From: Euryarchaeota archaeon UBA13
GTDB lineage: Archaea; Thermoplasmatota; Poseidoniia; Poseidoniales; Poseidoniaceae
Direction: 5' to 3'
Length of the DNA stretch: 7,458 nucleotides
Assembly (NCBI GenBank): GCA_002495945.1
Contig: DAHU01000075.1
Span: 1 to 7,458, forward strand
Made by a program: the position numbers and the translations under genes. This document shows positions 1-6,291 of the stretch, one piece after another (the stretch's first letter is position 1; every line of letters starts with the position of its first letter). The notes under the pieces were generated by a model, which made no database searches, was not told the DNA's origin, and worked only from the letters and a program-made list of their open reading frames with translations.

Positions 1-11
1 AGCGAATCAGG

Positions 12-85
12 CGGGCCCGACGGGGTTCGAACCCGCGACCGTCCGGTTAAAAGCCGGATGCTCTACCTGACTGAGCTACAGGCCC
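12..85 (-). tRNA. tRNA-Lys (anticodon UUU)
   Basis: The reverse complement folds into a complete cloverleaf. It has a 7-bp acceptor stem (GGGCCTG with CGGGCCC, one G-U pair), a 4-bp D stem (GCTC/GAGC) with a GG-containing D loop, a 5-bp anticodon stem (TCCGG/CCGGA) around the loop CTTTTAA, a 5-nt variable region, and a T arm with the loop TTCGAAC. The loop places TTT as anticodon, reading Lys codons AAA/AAG. The discriminator base is G. The three bases after it are CCT, so CCA is not encoded and must be added after transcription, as is common in archaea. There is no intron. Confidence 0.96.
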
Positions 86-126
86 AACATAGCAACTTGG
101 GCTTTTCAGCCGACTTGCCCTGCGTT

Positions 127-136
127 CATATAATTT
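127..136 (-). promoter_or_regulatory. Probable TATA box for tRNA-Lys
   Basis: Read on the minus strand this is AAATTATATG, the only strongly AT-rich element in the otherwise GC-rich stretch upstream of the tRNA. It is centred about 46 nt upstream of the mature tRNA 5' end. With the usual archaeal spacing of about 25 nt from box A to the start site, this gives a short 5' leader of about 20 nt for RNase P to remove. The assignment rests on motif and spacing only. Confidence 0.45.
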
Positions 137-227
137 GCGGCAGGGAGAGCCCGGCCTCGCATTAGCGAAGCGCTTCCAAAATCGGCCATTCTTGCCATCT
201 TAGGGATATTCCTGCGTTGACACGGTA

Positions 228-1733
228 ATGAATAAAGGCTTCGCACCAAGTAAAAAAAATGTGAGCGGACCGGTTTTTAGCGATGACTCGGTTCAACGGG
301 AACTCGAATTGATAAATGGAGCGGCAGCAAAATGTCAGTGGATCTCGCCAACGGGCGAAATGTTCTCAATAGAGTTACCACACACAGTCTATCCCCCGAG
401 GGAAGACACTACTTTCTTGGCTGAACACCTACTTAGGTTGGGACCAGGGAAAGGAAGAAAATGCCTTGAGATTGGTACCGGCAGTGGAGTTCTTGCGCTT
501 TTCTGTCATCGACAAGGATGGAAAGTTTCAGCGTGTGACATAAACCCCTATTCGGTGGCGAGTGCTAGACGGTTATTTTCCGAAAATTCTGCGTTAGAAA
601 TAATTGTCAAGGAAGGCGGTCCTGGTCCGAAAACTGATGGCGATTTCCAGCAATGGTCTGATGGACAGAGTTATGAATTGATATTTTGGAATATGCCTTA
701 CATAATCCCAGATATCGATGATGGCTCACACCTTGGCCCCCTCGAAGATGCAGCACTTATCGATACATCTAATGCTACACTCTTTTCAGCCGCATTGGCT
801 CAAATTAGAGCCGGTAGTATACTGAGTAGCACAGGGTTAGCAATGTTTACTATCGGTGACAAATTTGACGTTTTGCAACTCGAAAAAATCGCTGCAGACC
901 ACGGTTTTGCATGTAGACTGACCGGACAGCTGAAATTTGATGATGGAGAGTGTCTAAGGTTGGTGACTGTATGGCACCCGTTTGCCAGTGCTCCTACTAT
1001 CCACAAGAAAATTACCGAGTCGACAAATTCGGAATTACTGTCTAATGATTGGCCGACGGGAACCTCAATCTCTGCGGACTATCAAACCGCAGGTAGAGGC
1101 AGATACAGTCGACCCTGGGTTAACTCAGCACAATCAGTTGCCTGTTCATGGAAAATTGGACAACCGCAGAGTATGACGCCAGCAACCTTGCAGATTATCT
1201 GTGGCTGCCTCGTCAAACAATCGTTGGAATCATTTTCCCAATCAAATACCAACTCGGAAATTGTGCTTAAATGGCCGAATGATATAATGATTAAAACCCC
1301 TAATCGAGCAGGCAAAGTATGCGGCATATTGGTCGAATCTACTACAAAAGGCAACAAAAATCAAACCGTGGTTGGCATAGGAATAAATCTCTCATCAGAG
1401 GGAACAGATCCGCCTCACGAGTTTGCTATGGCTTTTGCTGATTGGTACTCCAGTTCGATTACTAGCGTGGACTTGCGCCAGCAGATAGATTGCAGAATAG
1501 CGGGCCTGTTCGAATCGAAAGATGGTATTCCGGCAACGAATTTTAAACAAATACAGCAGACTGCTTTTGATATGGTTACAGAGGGATTTTCAAAGCCAAA
1601 TCAGTTATTCTATAGAAATAAAGAAGCCAAATTAAACCGAATAAATCCGGACGGTACAATTGAGTTAATTTCCCACACAGGTGATCATGTCATGTGCGAT
1701 GAAGGTGAACATTTGGAATGGTTATTCCTGTAG
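228..1733 (+). CDS. birA: HemK2/Mtq2-like methyltransferase fused to biotin-protein ligase
   Basis: A 501-residue two-domain protein. Residues about 50-250 are a class I SAM-dependent methyltransferase: YPPREDT (55-61) resembles the YxPxEDT start of the HemK2/Mtq2 group, EIGTGSG (81-87) is the SAM-binding loop, DINP (104-107) follows, and NMPY (155-158) sits where glutamine methyltransferases carry NPPY. Residues about 257-500 are a biotin-protein ligase. They show ESTNSE (264-269), AGRGR (288-292, the biotinyl-AMP binding loop), KWPND (348-352, with the Lys typical of the active site), KVCGILVE (363-370), GIGINL (383-388) and a small C-terminal beta domain (about 457-500). The ligase half should activate biotin with ATP and transfer it to the lysine of a biotin carrier protein. 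The methyltransferase half may modify a release factor or another protein, but its substrate is unknown. There is no N-terminal helix-turn-helix as in E. coli BirA, so repressor activity is not expected. The reading frame is open across both domains. The ATG start lacks a clear ribosome binding site. The 3' end overlaps the convergent neighbour by 12 nt. Confidence 0.9.
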   Translation: MNKGFAPSKKNVSGPVFSDDSVQRELELINGAAAKCQWISPTGEMFSIELPHTVYPPREDTTFLAEHLLRLGPGKGRKCLEIGTGSGVLALFCHRQGWKVSACDINPYSVASARRLFSENSALEIIVKEGGPGPKTDGDFQQWSDGQSYELIFWNMPYIIPDIDDGSHLGPLEDAALIDTSNATLFSAALAQIRAGSILSSTGLAMFTIGDKFDVLQLEKIAADHGFACRLTGQLKFDDGECLRLVTVWHPFASAPTIHKKITESTNSELLSNDWPTGTSISADYQTAGRGRYSRPWVNSAQSVACSWKIGQPQSMTPATLQIICGCLVKQSLESFSQSNTNSEIVLKWPNDIMIKTPNRAGKVCGILVESTTKGNKNQTVVGIGINLSSEGTDPPHEFAMAFADWYSSSITSVDLRQQIDCRIAGLFESKDGIPATNFKQIQQTAFDMVTEGFSKPNQLFYRNKEAKLNRINPDGTIELISHTGDHVMCDEGEHLEWLFL

Positions 1734-2222
1734 TTCTAATTCTGCGTCTACTGCAACATTTGCAAGTTCGCTTCGCCGTTTTTGTAAACCAAACAACAGT
1801 ATCCCGATACTGATTGGGTATATGATAAAGTCCAACATGAAGGCTCTACTAATGTCAACATCTGCTTCGACTGAGCCTGTCTGTATGATAATTTCAAGAG
1901 TATACTCATCATACTCATCTGAATCGAATCTTTCTTCATAACTTTCACCTTCTTGCAAAGTAAAGGGCCTTTGCAGAAGTTCTGTTGAGCCTTGTGATAG
2001 TATTAGTAATCCCTCTGAATCTTCAACAGCATTAATGTTGATAATTAACTTATCACCACTAATAAGATGTACTGACTTTTGATAATCTTCAGGATCATCT
2101 TCGTATATGGATGTTTTTTCAACCCAACCATGTATTATGAAGCCTGCGCACAACATACCAATGCCAACGAGGATTAGCACATCGCTAAATTTCATCGCTT
2201 CGGCCGAGCCGCCTGCTCCCAT
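1722..2222 (-). CDS. Two-helix membrane protein with acidic external domain, unknown function
   Basis: This 166-residue protein is not recognised as a named family. Two hydrophobic segments (about 14-32 and 129-147) flank a roughly 95-residue middle region that is rich in Asp/Glu and alternates polar and hydrophobic residues, suggesting a beta-sandwich-like domain. A basic stretch (QKRRSE) directly after the second segment suggests that both ends are cytoplasmic and the middle domain faces outward. ATG at 2222 gives a nine-residue Gly/Ala-rich lead-in. The internal ATG at 2195 (MKFSDV) would start right at the first membrane segment and is a reasonable alternative; neither has a strong ribosome binding site. 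It lies 37 nt downstream of rnp2 on the same strand, so the two are probably cotranscribed, but a functional link to RNase P is not implied by anything in the sequence. Confidence 0.75.
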   Translation of the reverse strand: MGAGGSAEAMKFSDVLILVGIGMLCAGFIIHGWVEKTSIYEDDPEDYQKSVHLISGDKLIININAVEDSEGLLILSQGSTELLQRPFTLQEGESYEERFDSDEYDEYTLEIIIQTGSVEADVDISRAFMLDFIIYPISIGILLFGLQKRRSELANVAVDAELELQE

Positions 2223-2259
2223 GTGACAGACACAACGGCCTTAACAAATGAAACCTTCC

Positions 2260-2613
2260 TTATTCAATTTCAGAGAGACGTTGCCTAACCAACCTAATTT
2301 TACCACTGGAGGTTACACTTGAGATGCCTAATTTCTCGAGTGAATCATTATTTTCTAAACGAGTTCTAACCGTAGAGTAATCTTCTAACTTTACCTGCAA
2401 AACTCCAGTTGAGCAACCGTTGGAAATAATGCCAAGTGAGAAATCCATCAATTTTGGAGAGCCAGTCAAATCACTGTCAGAAAATATTGCACTGAGTTTT
2501 GTTTCAACATCCTTGCGGCTGTTAAATTGGGATGAGAGTAACACACCTATCCAGCGCCTTTTACCCCTCAATGCTTTACTTAGACGCTTGGCCATGATGC
2601 TGGTTAATCTCAT
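2260..2613 (-). CDS. rnp2: Ribonuclease P protein component 2 (Pop5/Rpp14 family)
   Basis: A 117-residue protein, the normal size for archaeal Pop5. RNase P removes 5' leaders from precursor tRNAs; Pop5 (Rnp2) pairs with Rpp30 and supports the catalytic RNA core. The family pattern is visible in order: a basic N-terminus leading to RRWIGVLLSS (19-28, first beta strand), SRKDVETKLSAIF (32-44, helix), LMDFSLGIISNGCSTGVLQV (55-74, central strands with the characteristic turn and Gly-Val/Ile-Leu strand), then a helix, and the closing SSVTSSGKIRLVRQRL (98-113), which matches the conserved 'V-SGTIK-L-RK' ending of the family. Overall similarity is moderate, so this is a divergent member. ATG at 2613 is preceded by an AT-rich box at the right distance for a leaderless transcript. 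ATG at 2595 (MAKRL) is an alternative start. The tRNA-Lys gene in the same window is a substrate type for this enzyme, but it is too far away to be an operon partner. Confidence 0.78.
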   Translation of the reverse strand: MRLTSIMAKRLSKALRGKRRWIGVLLSSQFNSRKDVETKLSAIFSDSDLTGSPKLMDFSLGIISNGCSTGVLQVKLEDYSTVRTRLENNDSLEKLGISSVTSSGKIRLVRQRLSEIE

Positions 2614-2675
2614 TTCGACTTAATTTCTTTGGATAATATCAAATCATTATGGGTTTTCGGTCATAATGTTGGAAC
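2614..2675. promoter_or_regulatory. Divergent promoter region between rnp2 and the ten-helix membrane protein
   Basis: This 62-bp AT-rich spacer separates two genes that start in opposite directions, so it must contain both promoters. On the minus strand TTTGATATTA (about 2634-2643) is centred about 25 nt before the rnp2 ATG, the spacing expected for box A of a leaderless transcript. On the plus strand AATCATTATG (about 2642-2651) is a weaker candidate, about 28 nt before ATG 2676. The two boxes overlap, so the genes may compete for TFB/TBP binding. Neither start codon has a Shine-Dalgarno match. Confidence 0.4.
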
Positions 2676-4046
2676 ATGGGGACAGAGGTACAGGAGAATG
2701 TAAATCTCGAGCAGGATATGTTATCCCAGTTTGAGCAACAAAATGTCTCGATGTATGGATTAATCAAAACCTTGTTATCAAAATCAACTATGCCTCACAT
2801 AATACTCATTACAGTTCTGTCAGCAATTCTATATTTGCTTGCACGGTCTGAATCATTAACAGTTTTCGCAGCAGTAGCATTCACTAGCATGTCAATTGCC
2901 TACGCAATTACTGCGATGCTAAGTAAAAGCTCAACAATACGGTCTTGGGTTACTCTTCCAGAGCAAGATGCCGAGCAAGACCATGGATATATAACAAATA
3001 AATTAGGTAAATTCAAAGTCTGCATATTTCCATTGATTATTGCTGCATTAGTCTTTGGTTTAACCATGCTGACATTAGGAGAAAATGGCATCGTCAGTGA
3101 TGGCAACAAATTAATTCCCGTAGCACTTGGTATGCTGTTCATTATATGGTCAATAGTACAAGGAACATCCTTTGCCATGTGGGCTTCGTCAAGCAGTGCA
3201 AAACAATCAGCAAAAGTATCAAGACTTAACGATAGTAAATCATCATTGATTATGCTCTTCATCATCATTGGATTTACTAGTCTATTGTTAAGCACAATAT
3301 TCTTCTATTTTGATAGCGGTGATAACGGATACGCTAAGTCAATTATTCATGGACTCCCGTTTGTCTTAGCAGTACTATGTCTAACTGCAATCAGTTTAGC
3401 GTACTCTTGGAAAGTAAAACAATTAGCAGCCATGAAACCTAGGCTCCAAAAATTTAGCAATAGATGGACATTGATATGTCACTTATTTGTGACGTGGCAC
3501 TTGCTTACCATTTGGCGGCAAGGCTTCTTGATGCCATCTGGTGTTCAGGTATTTTTAGAGGAAATTTCGCTGATGATATTCACTGTATTCATTGCCATTT
3601 GGTCGATGACTTCGAAGGGATACAAAAGTAAATTTCGAATAATAACCGAACAGAACGCGCTAACTTGGGGCCTGGCATTCGGCTATGCATATGCAGGCAG
3701 CGTGGCAATGTTGACTACATTTTTTGATGAAATTAAAACCGTAATGATGCTAGGACACGGCTTAGTAATTTTGACTGTTCTAATATCGCACAAAGTGGTC
3801 TTAACCAAAATTATCAGTCACGATAATACTACTGTGGATGTCCAGAGAATTGTCAAGGAATCCAAACCGGCCCAAACTGAGATTGAAGTGGATAATCAAG
3901 AATCAAACAAGGATGAGATTCAAAATGATGAGAGCAGCGATTCCACAGAAGTTTGGCAAGAAGATGCTGATGTAGATTGGGATGCAGAATCAGAGCAGCC
4001 ACAGATCGACAATGTCGAATGGGATGAAGTAATCGAAATTGATTAA
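2676..4046 (+). CDS. Polytopic membrane protein with acidic cytoplasmic tail, unknown function
   Basis: A 456-residue protein with no recognised family motif. About ten hydrophobic segments can be drawn at residues 39-57, 61-82, 114-134, 146-170, 189-212, 224-244, 264-282, 291-312, 329-350 and 357-376. Basic residues are frequent in the loops around 245-263 and 314-321. An even number of helices would place both ends on the same side, probably the cytoplasm. The last 70 or so residues (about 385-456) form a separate low-complexity tail dominated by Glu, Asp, Gln, Asn and Ser, with Trp at 427, 435 and 449 set in acidic surroundings (DVDWDAE, NVEWDEV). A polar N-terminal stretch of about 35 residues precedes the first helix. 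It could be a transporter or a membrane scaffold; no catalytic or ion-binding signature was seen. The ATG start has no ribosome binding site, consistent with a leaderless message. The stop codon overlaps that of the convergent FtsZ-like gene. Confidence 0.8.
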   Translation: MGTEVQENVNLEQDMLSQFEQQNVSMYGLIKTLLSKSTMPHIILITVLSAILYLLARSESLTVFAAVAFTSMSIAYAITAMLSKSSTIRSWVTLPEQDAEQDHGYITNKLGKFKVCIFPLIIAALVFGLTMLTLGENGIVSDGNKLIPVALGMLFIIWSIVQGTSFAMWASSSSAKQSAKVSRLNDSKSSLIMLFIIIGFTSLLLSTIFFYFDSGDNGYAKSIIHGLPFVLAVLCLTAISLAYSWKVKQLAAMKPRLQKFSNRWTLICHLFVTWHLLTIWRQGFLMPSGVQVFLEEISLMIFTVFIAIWSMTSKGYKSKFRIITEQNALTWGLAFGYAYAGSVAMLTTFFDEIKTVMMLGHGLVILTVLISHKVVLTKIISHDNTTVDVQRIVKESKPAQTEIEVDNQESNKDEIQNDESSDSTEVWQEDADVDWDAESEQPQIDNVEWDEVIEID

Positions 4047-4957
4047 CTCGATGAGATCCCTGACAATAGAGTTACAACTCGCATGCTGTTATGTAAGTCT
4101 TCACTTACTCTTGCTCCAAGAATAACTTGAGCATCAGAATCAAGAGCATTAGTAAATAACCTAGCCACAGTATCTACTTGACTCAAGGTCATGCCTAAGC
4201 CACCTTCGATTTGAATAAGACATCCCGTTGCACCTCCTACATCAAGAGCGGCTAAAGGAGCCATCATTGCAGAGTGTAGTATTTTGTCTGGCTCATCGGG
4301 GTCACCCATTCCAACCAATAACGTCGATTTGCCTTCCTGTTCAACTATAGCTCTCAAGTCCATCAAATCAAGATTTATCAAACCCATTCGCAGTAAAGTC
4401 CTAACTAAACCATCAACCAAATCCTCAACCCACTCTGCCCCCATCTGCCAACTCCTGCCTTTTTCTCTGGCTTGCCTAGCAAGGCGCTCAAGCGATAAGC
4501 GAACAGTTACGTGAGCAAAATTATCCAATCTATCAAATCCTTGTTCAGCGATTTCTAAGCGGGTAGACTGGATTTCAAACGGCATCGCTGCAACGGCAAT
4601 TACCACAGCTCCTGAGAGCCGTGCTTGCCGAGCAAATTCATGAGCGGCACCTGTACCTGTCCCCCCTCCAAGGCCGGTTAGTAAAATAACCAATTCTACC
4701 GGTTCCATGAGTTTCCTAACAACGGCAGAAACACTGCGCATTCGCTGCTCAGCGAGAGGTGGTAATGCAGCACAGCCCAATTTATCTACCACGGTCCCAA
4801 GGCGCAATATGTGTCCGGTTTCAACATTTGAAAAACTCTCATCATCAGCATCTATCAACAAAATATCCGCTTCGGAATCACATTTTGACCAAGCACCCTT
4901 GGCCCATGAACAGCCTAAGCCGCCCACCCCAGCGATTAAAATCTGAGATGATTCCAT
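4043..4957 (-). CDS. FtsZ-like tubulin-superfamily GTPase lacking the C-terminal tail
   Basis: A 304-residue protein with both FtsZ domains. Visible are the T1 nucleotide loop GVGGLG (10-15), the tubulin signature GGGTGTGAA (97-105), and MPFEIQSTRLEIAEQG (125-140), corresponding to the 'KPF..E...R...AEQG' segment, in which R133 aligns with the nucleotide-contacting Arg of FtsZ. The T7 loop NLDLMD (195-200) keeps the Asn and two Asp residues that complete the GTPase site of the next subunit. A C-terminal domain (about 210-302) follows with FtsZ-like DVGGATGCLIQIEGG and VILGARVSEDL. GTP binding and polymer-dependent hydrolysis are therefore plausible. It ends right after the second domain, without the linker and conserved tail peptide that tie typical FtsZ to membrane anchors, and its T3 region lacks the usual LTRGLGAGG-type loop. 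It is better called a divergent FtsZ paralogue than the division FtsZ. It lies 37 nt downstream of a TPR gene on the same strand; no Shine-Dalgarno motif precedes ATG 4957. Confidence 0.87.
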   Translation of the reverse strand: MESSQILIAGVGGLGCSWAKGAWSKCDSEADILLIDADDESFSNVETGHILRLGTVVDKLGCAALPPLAEQRMRSVSAVVRKLMEPVELVILLTGLGGGTGTGAAHEFARQARLSGAVVIAVAAMPFEIQSTRLEIAEQGFDRLDNFAHVTVRLSLERLARQAREKGRSWQMGAEWVEDLVDGLVRTLLRMGLINLDLMDLRAIVEQEGKSTLLVGMGDPDEPDKILHSAMMAPLAALDVGGATGCLIQIEGGLGMTLSQVDTVARLFTNALDSDAQVILGARVSEDLHNSMRVVTLLSGISSS

Positions 4958-4994
4958 TGGTGTGTGGTATTATTGATGCTCAATGAACTTTCGC

Positions 4995-5294
4995 TCACTT
5001 TTCGATATACCTAAGATATCTTCTCCTGGAGTCTCGTGCCCATGCGTTGTCAGGCTCGAGCGACAATACTCGGTCGTAATACTCAACCGCCGTATTAAAT
5101 TCTGATAAGTAGCGGCCGTAGAGATGGCCCAAATTAGAGAGAACGGGGATGCAATGCTCATCTTCTGTCAACATCTCTAAGAGCAAATTCTCTGCATTCC
5201 CAAGATCATTTTTCAGCATCATTTCTTCTGCCTTTTCCAAATTTTCCAGTTGGGATTCAGACAAATCATAGGTATTTTCAAACGGGATTGACAT
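4995..5294 (-). CDS. Small TPR-repeat protein
   Basis: A 99-residue, probably soluble helical protein with about two tetratricopeptide repeats. The first (about 15-46) includes EKAEEMMLKNDLGNAENLLLEML-type spacing. The second (about 50-83) is a clear TPR: VLSNLGHLYG, then FNTAVEYYDRVLSLEPDN, with the conserved small, aromatic and terminal Pro-Asn positions. A capping helix (WARDSRRRYLRYI) ends the protein. TPR folds bind partner proteins. Its position directly upstream of the FtsZ-like gene suggests it might be a partner or adaptor of that polymer, but nothing in the sequence proves this. ATG at 5294 is preferred; an in-frame TTG at 5303 would add three residues. Only a weak GAG precedes the ATG. 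Confidence 0.8.
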   Translation of the reverse strand: MSIPFENTYDLSESQLENLEKAEEMMLKNDLGNAENLLLEMLTEDEHCIPVLSNLGHLYGRYLSEFNTAVEYYDRVLSLEPDNAWARDSRRRYLRYIEK

Positions 5295-5346
5295 TGCTCT
5301 CAATAACCGTAAAAACTCCCTGTTATTGAACTATCGCTATCACAAC

Positions 5347-5377
5347 GATTTTAAGTCTATTTTCGGCCTTTATAAAG
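5347..5377. promoter_or_regulatory. AT-rich promoter elements in the divergent spacer, including a palindromic TATA
   Basis: The 5304-5466 spacer separates divergent starts. Positions 5347-5356 read ACTTAAAATC on the minus strand, at a suitable distance for a start site about 24-33 nt before the TPR gene. Positions 5368-5377 are the perfect palindrome CTTTATAAAG, the best TATA-like element here, and could serve either strand. On the minus strand it would give a leader of about 45-50 nt; on the plus strand, one of about 75 nt. Confidence 0.4.
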
Positions 5378-5428
5378 TCGGGCAAAAACGAGGCACTGCG
5401 AATAGATTGGCCCCCGTAATTTGGCAAT

Positions 5429-5437
5429 GTTTAAAGG
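5429..5437 (+). promoter_or_regulatory. Probable TATA box for the Rieske operon
   Basis: TGTTTAAAG lies about 40 nt before ATG 5473. A start site about 26 nt downstream would leave a leader of about 14 nt that contains GGGTG five to six bases before the ATG, a usable ribosome binding site. This spacing makes it a better candidate for the first operon gene than the palindrome at 5368. No experimental start is visible, so this rests on motif and distance. Confidence 0.4.
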
Positions 5438-5472
5438 GTTCATATAGGTGGGAGAATTAACTGGGTGTGTCA

Positions 5473-6291
5473 ATGTTGCGCAAGCCAAACACAAATCGCC
5501 TTGCGCTGGGCACCTTGTTGTTAATTTTGCTAACCCTACCCGGCATTGCATCATCCTACCATGGTGGCATTGGCGGAGAACAAGTTAATGCCGGTGAAAC
5601 TATCGACGATGTTGCAAAAGAAGGTTGCTTGTGTCACAACGCTGCTGCTGATAATACCGTTCAAATCATACTCGACGATGTGCCTTATGCTTGGGAAGCA
5701 GGTCAAACCTATGAACTCAAATTGCAGATAATAGGCGGACCAGCAGCAGCAAGCCCATGGACAGCAGGTTTCTCGATGAGAGTATCGCATGGTGTTCTAT
5801 CTGGCGAAAACCTACAGAACTGGGAAGAAGATCCTACTACACTGACCCAGACCGAGGCCGGAGCAGGTAACAGTGACCGCATGTGGACTCTTTCATGGGA
5901 AGCGCCTGCTGCAGAAACTGGAGTTGTTGACTTTTGGATTACTGGCAACTCAGTCAACGGAGACCAAGGCCCTGGCCCAGAAGACAAATGGAACCAGTTG
6001 ATTTTTGCCTTACAGGAAGGCGATGAGAAAACCACAGCAATGGGGACTCGAACTCTGTTTGCAGGCGATGGAAACGTAAGCCCGCCTGCACCACAAGAAA
6101 CTGGAATTGATTTGAAACACATGGGAGCAGAATTTAGAGCCCACGTACTCGGATTGCTAGGATTCGGAGCAGTTTTGGCAGTTGTTCTATTTGCCGGTTT
6201 GATGTTGAGGTACAGTTTTTCATCTTCATACAAGGGCAGAAGCAATCAATTACGGCTCCGCTACAAAATCAGAAGAAGAGGTGATCAGTGA
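5473..6291 (+). CDS. Secreted, membrane-anchored Reeler/choice-of-anchor-V-like protein with CxCH motif
   Basis: A 272-residue exported protein. A Sec-type signal peptide occupies about residues 1-28 (basic start, Leu-rich core about 9-24, likely cut after GIASS). After a short linker with YHGGIGG comes CLCH (C52, C54, H55), located where related choice-of-anchor-V proteins carry a CxxCH heme c site. A beta-rich domain (about 60-195) follows, with the family pattern YAWEAGQTYELKL, then MWTLSWEAPAAETGVVDFW and GNSVNGDQGPGPED. A Pro-rich linker leads to one membrane helix (about 224-246) and a strongly basic cytoplasmic tail (RLRYKIRRR). This gives one outward-facing domain anchored at the C-terminus. 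It is the first gene of the Rieske operon, so a role in extracytoplasmic electron transfer is an inference. Heme attachment is uncertain because the motif is one residue short. ATG 5473 with GGGTG upstream is preferred over GTG 5467. The stop overlaps the next start (TGATG). Confidence 0.82.
   Translation: MLRKPNTNRLALGTLLLILLTLPGIASSYHGGIGGEQVNAGETIDDVAKEGCLCHNAAADNTVQIILDDVPYAWEAGQTYELKLQIIGGPAAASPWTAGFSMRVSHGVLSGENLQNWEEDPTTLTQTEAGAGNSDRMWTLSWEAPAAETGVVDFWITGNSVNGDQGPGPEDKWNQLIFALQEGDEKTTAMGTRTLFAGDGNVSPPAPQETGIDLKHMGAEFRAHVLGLLGFGAVLAVVLFAGLMLRYSFSSSYKGRSNQLRLRYKIRRRGDQ
6280..6286 (+). promoter_or_regulatory. Shine-Dalgarno site deciding the start of the next gene
   Basis: GGTGATC matches the complement of the archaeal 16S rRNA 3' end. 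Its GGTGA core lies six bases before ATG 6291 but only three before the alternative GTG 6288, which favours ATG 6291. The site lies inside the last codons of the upstream gene, so the two genes are probably translationally coupled. Confidence 0.75.

Noticed and set aside
158..176. Short inverted repeat around AGCGAAGCGCT as a terminator or operator
   Set aside because: The stem is only 4 bp and there is no following T-run; it is expected by chance in this GC-richer stretch.
800..1357. Minus-strand open frames opposite the biotin ligase fusion gene (68 and 91 codons)
   Set aside because: They lie entirely within a gene with strong domain matches and show no protein-like pattern; they are antisense shadows.
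2900..3295. 131-codon minus-strand frame inside the ten-helix membrane protein
   Set aside because: The plus frame has a clear membrane-protein pattern over its full length; the minus frame has no independent support.
4043..4957. Calling the GTPase CetZ or the main division FtsZ
   Set aside because: The signature segments resemble FtsZ more than CetZ, but the missing tail and altered T3 region argue against the canonical division protein; only an FtsZ-like call is supported.
5473..5640. Calling the exported protein a confirmed cytochrome c
   Set aside because: The only candidate heme motif is CxCH, not CxxCH, so heme attachment cannot be claimed from sequence.
5709..6245. 178-codon minus-strand open frame
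   Set aside because: It is antisense to the Reeler-like gene, which has a signal peptide, a family pattern and operon overlaps; the minus frame is Ser/Pro-rich without domain features.
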